Origin: an uncultured Eubacterium sp.
GTDB taxonomy: Bacteria; Bacillota; Clostridia; Lachnospirales; Lachnospiraceae
Length of the DNA stretch: 40,504 nucleotides
Assembly: GCA_945920185.1 (NCBI GenBank)
Contig: CAMEJP010000017.1
Span: 1 to 40,504, forward strand
Direction of reading: 5' to 3'
Positions 40,300-40,504 of the stretch are shown here, piece after piece. Both the position numbers and the translations under genes were made by a program. Under the pieces are notes generated by a model, which worked only from the letters and a program-made list of their open reading frames with translations, was not told the origin of the DNA and searched no databases. Positions within the stretch are counted from its first letter, which is position 1. Each line of letters begins with the position of its first letter.

Positions 40300-40504
40300 A
40301 TGCCAGAAGAAAAAAAGTGGCAATTTGAACTTGAAGAGTATATTAGACAGGGTGAACCCGGAAAGGTAGAAAAAAGTGAAGCATGGCAGACTGCTATTGG
40401 ATTACAGGCTGTAGATGGACTGAATACTTCTGCTTATTTGCTGGATACCGCAAAAGAACACATTGAGGGCAAAATCAGCATTGATGAAGCTCAAAAACGT
40501 ATAC
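40300..40504 (+). CDS. Fic family protein, N-terminal part (runs off the window)
   Basis: 68 residues are visible, beginning MPEEKKWQFELEEYIRQGEP and continuing WQTAIGLQAVDGLNTSAYLL and AKEHIEGKISIDEAQKRI. This is the N-terminal region seen in Clostridial Fic/DOC proteins, ahead of an antitoxin VbhA-like helix and the Fic domain. Fic enzymes transfer AMP or other phosphate-containing groups to target proteins. The HxFx(D/E)GNGRxxR active site lies beyond the window, so catalysis cannot be judged. The SD GAGGTG lies 5-6 bp upstream, allowing translation even though the leader ORF is frameshifted. It probably marks the start of an accessory region. Confidence 0.7.
   Translation, partial: MPEEKKWQFELEEYIRQGEPGKVEKSEAWQTAIGLQAVDGLNTSAYLLDTAKEHIEGKISIDEAQKRI

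Overview
The window looks like a chromosomal segment of a spore-forming, AT-rich member of the Lachnospiraceae (Clostridia). The evidence is an alpha/beta-type small acid-soluble spore protein (22342-22551), families common in that group (DUF4364, DUF3783, CPCC, DUF1385, DUF3267), Firmicutes-style TTGACA/TATAAT promoters with 17-bp spacers, and GAGG/GGAG ribosome binding sites. No rRNA, tRNA, intact insertion sequence, prophage or CRISPR array was seen. All family names come from reading motifs in the translations; no database search was run.

Layout. 1-4.7 kb: the tail of a probable response regulator, a PAS-GGDEF diguanylate cyclase, an SPFH membrane protein with a ribbon-helix-helix partner (minus strand), a frameshifted small membrane protein gene, and a DUF3783 pair. 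4.7-7.7 kb: an SLC13-type permease diverging from a Na/phosphate cotransporter across an intergenic region with Pho-box-like repeats. 7.8-15.4 kb: a hotdog thioesterase, a MacB-like ABC transporter, and a two-subunit type IV ABC exporter whose catalytically canonical subunit carries an in-frame TGA. 15.2-19.6 kb: a CPCC protein, an ECF-like sigma factor with a membrane partner, a lipoprotein serpin and a membrane-anchored SGNH hydrolase. 19.6-23.1 kb: a soluble chemoreceptor with a CZB domain, a CYTH protein, a DJ-1 protein, the spore protein and a second thioesterase. 23.2-27.3 kb: tig-clpP-clpX-engB. 27.2-29.8 kb (minus): malic enzyme, TIGR01212 radical SAM protein and DUF4364 protein. 30.0-35.9 kb: rho (with a Q/N-rich insertion), rpmE, and a DUF1385-prmC-prfA-DUF3267 operon. 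36.0-40.5 kb: a surface protein with Thr-rich repeats and a CBM2-like domain, an orphan trpF, a YbaK-type deacylase, a MATE transporter, and the start of a Fic-family gene with a disrupted 5' region.

The most unusual signal is a dispersed family of structured elements that end exactly at the Shine-Dalgarno sequence of the downstream gene, with the motif GGAATG(N)GAGG. Two copies (16749-16904 before the serpin, 37345-37473 before trpF) share a hairpin whose 9-nt loop can pair with the 8 bases directly in front of the ribosome binding site. That pairing is kept by a compensatory A-T to G-C change. A hairpin module shared by 12969-13012 and 16831-16875 also shows a compensatory change. Shorter relatives precede several other genes. 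I infer a mobile or modular RNA element that controls translation or mRNA processing and know of no described family that matches it.

There are also several probable recent lesions: a G-run frameshift at 3617, a TGA at 14348 and a TA-repeat frameshift near 40229. Each could instead be an assembly error or an instance of recoding.
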